From positions 1 through 5,453 of the forward strand of contig JAFQOC010000583.1 of NCBI GenBank assembly GCA_017420845.1: a stretch of DNA of 5,453 nt, in the 5' to 3' direction. The notes below the pieces were generated by a model, which ran no database searches, was not told the DNA's origin, and saw only the letters and a program-made list of their open reading frames with translations. A program made the position numbers and the translations under genes. This document shows, one piece after another, positions 5,346 through 5,453 of this stretch (its first letter is position 1; every line of letters begins with the position of its first letter). This stretch comes from Clostridia bacterium. GTDB taxonomy: Bacteria > Bacillota > Clostridia > Oscillospirales > CAG-272.

Positions 5346-5371
5346 GTTTTTTGATATTTTTTCAATTTTTT
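5346..5371 (-). promoter_or_regulatory. Phased A-tracts upstream of the lipoprotein promoter
   Basis: Three six-A runs on the minus strand start 9 and 10 bases apart and end just before CGCGAAAGG. The arrangement mirrors the A-tracts before the sigma promoter and suggests an UP-element or bend that both promoters share. Confidence 0.5.
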
Positions 5372-5453
5372 AAATACCGATTCAAAAGCCGTTCAAATCC
5401 GGCCGTGACAGTTCAGGTTGTGTTTCAAATTGAAGTTTATCGGGGTGAGGCCA

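Noticed and set aside
5383..5453. Possible gene tails at the right edge: a minus-strand frame ending in SRPDLNGF and a plus-strand GTG frame from 5405
   Set aside because: Each gives only about 16-23 residues to the window edge. No ribosome binding site precedes the GTG, and third-position GC is low compared with the neighbouring genes. I see no supported gene here, only a small TTCAAATTGAA palindrome (5424-5434).

Overview
The window looks like part of a moderately GC-rich Bacillota chromosome, most likely a gut-type Clostridia (Oscillospiraceae or a neighbouring group). The signs are strong AAAGGAG ribosome binding sites, a BspA-type leucine-rich-repeat (LRR) surface protein, a lipoprotein, and an ECF sigma factor of the type common in these anaerobes. 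This placement is inferred from protein style only. The left ~290 bases are visibly more AT-rich and hold the tail of an insertion sequence.

Layout, left to right. Bases 3-161 (+) encode the last 52 residues of a DDE transposase (IS1182/IS5-like). Two plus-strand hairpin terminators follow (199-220 and 236-260). A third hairpin (295-336) terminates the minus-strand operon coming from the other side. The rest of the window is transcribed leftward. A 344-aa lipoprotein (5233 to 4199) is followed by a 223-base intergenic region. Then come an ECF sigma factor (3975 to 3430) and a 1028-aa membrane-anchored BspA-type LRR protein (3433 to 347). The LRR protein's start codon overlaps the sigma stop codon as ATGA. 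The right edge (about 5345-5453) holds no supported gene apart from the upstream part of the lipoprotein promoter.

How the parts may work together. The sigma gene and the lipoprotein gene are preceded by almost the same promoter: GAAAGGTTT, then TGTCTTATAGAG. The gap from GAAAGG to TGTCTTATAG is 15 bases in both cases, and both have three helically phased A-tracts upstream. The simplest reading is an autoregulated ECF sigma regulon with both promoters under the local sigma factor. The protein translationally coupled to sigma has a short cytoplasmic N-terminus, one membrane segment, a two-CxxC zinc-ribbon-like module and about 30 extracellular LRRs. That is the topology expected of an anti-sigma/sensor protein, with the LRR array as the candidate sensing domain. 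The lipoprotein has BspA-like N-terminal and C-terminal cap segments, but a helical domain and a single LRR-like unit replace the repeat array.

The most interesting hypothesis is therefore a three-part cell-surface signalling module: sigma factor, LRR-tethered anti-sigma, and a co-regulated lipoprotein made of related modules. The sequence supports the architecture and the promoter pairing. Anti-sigma activity, ligand and physical interaction are inference.
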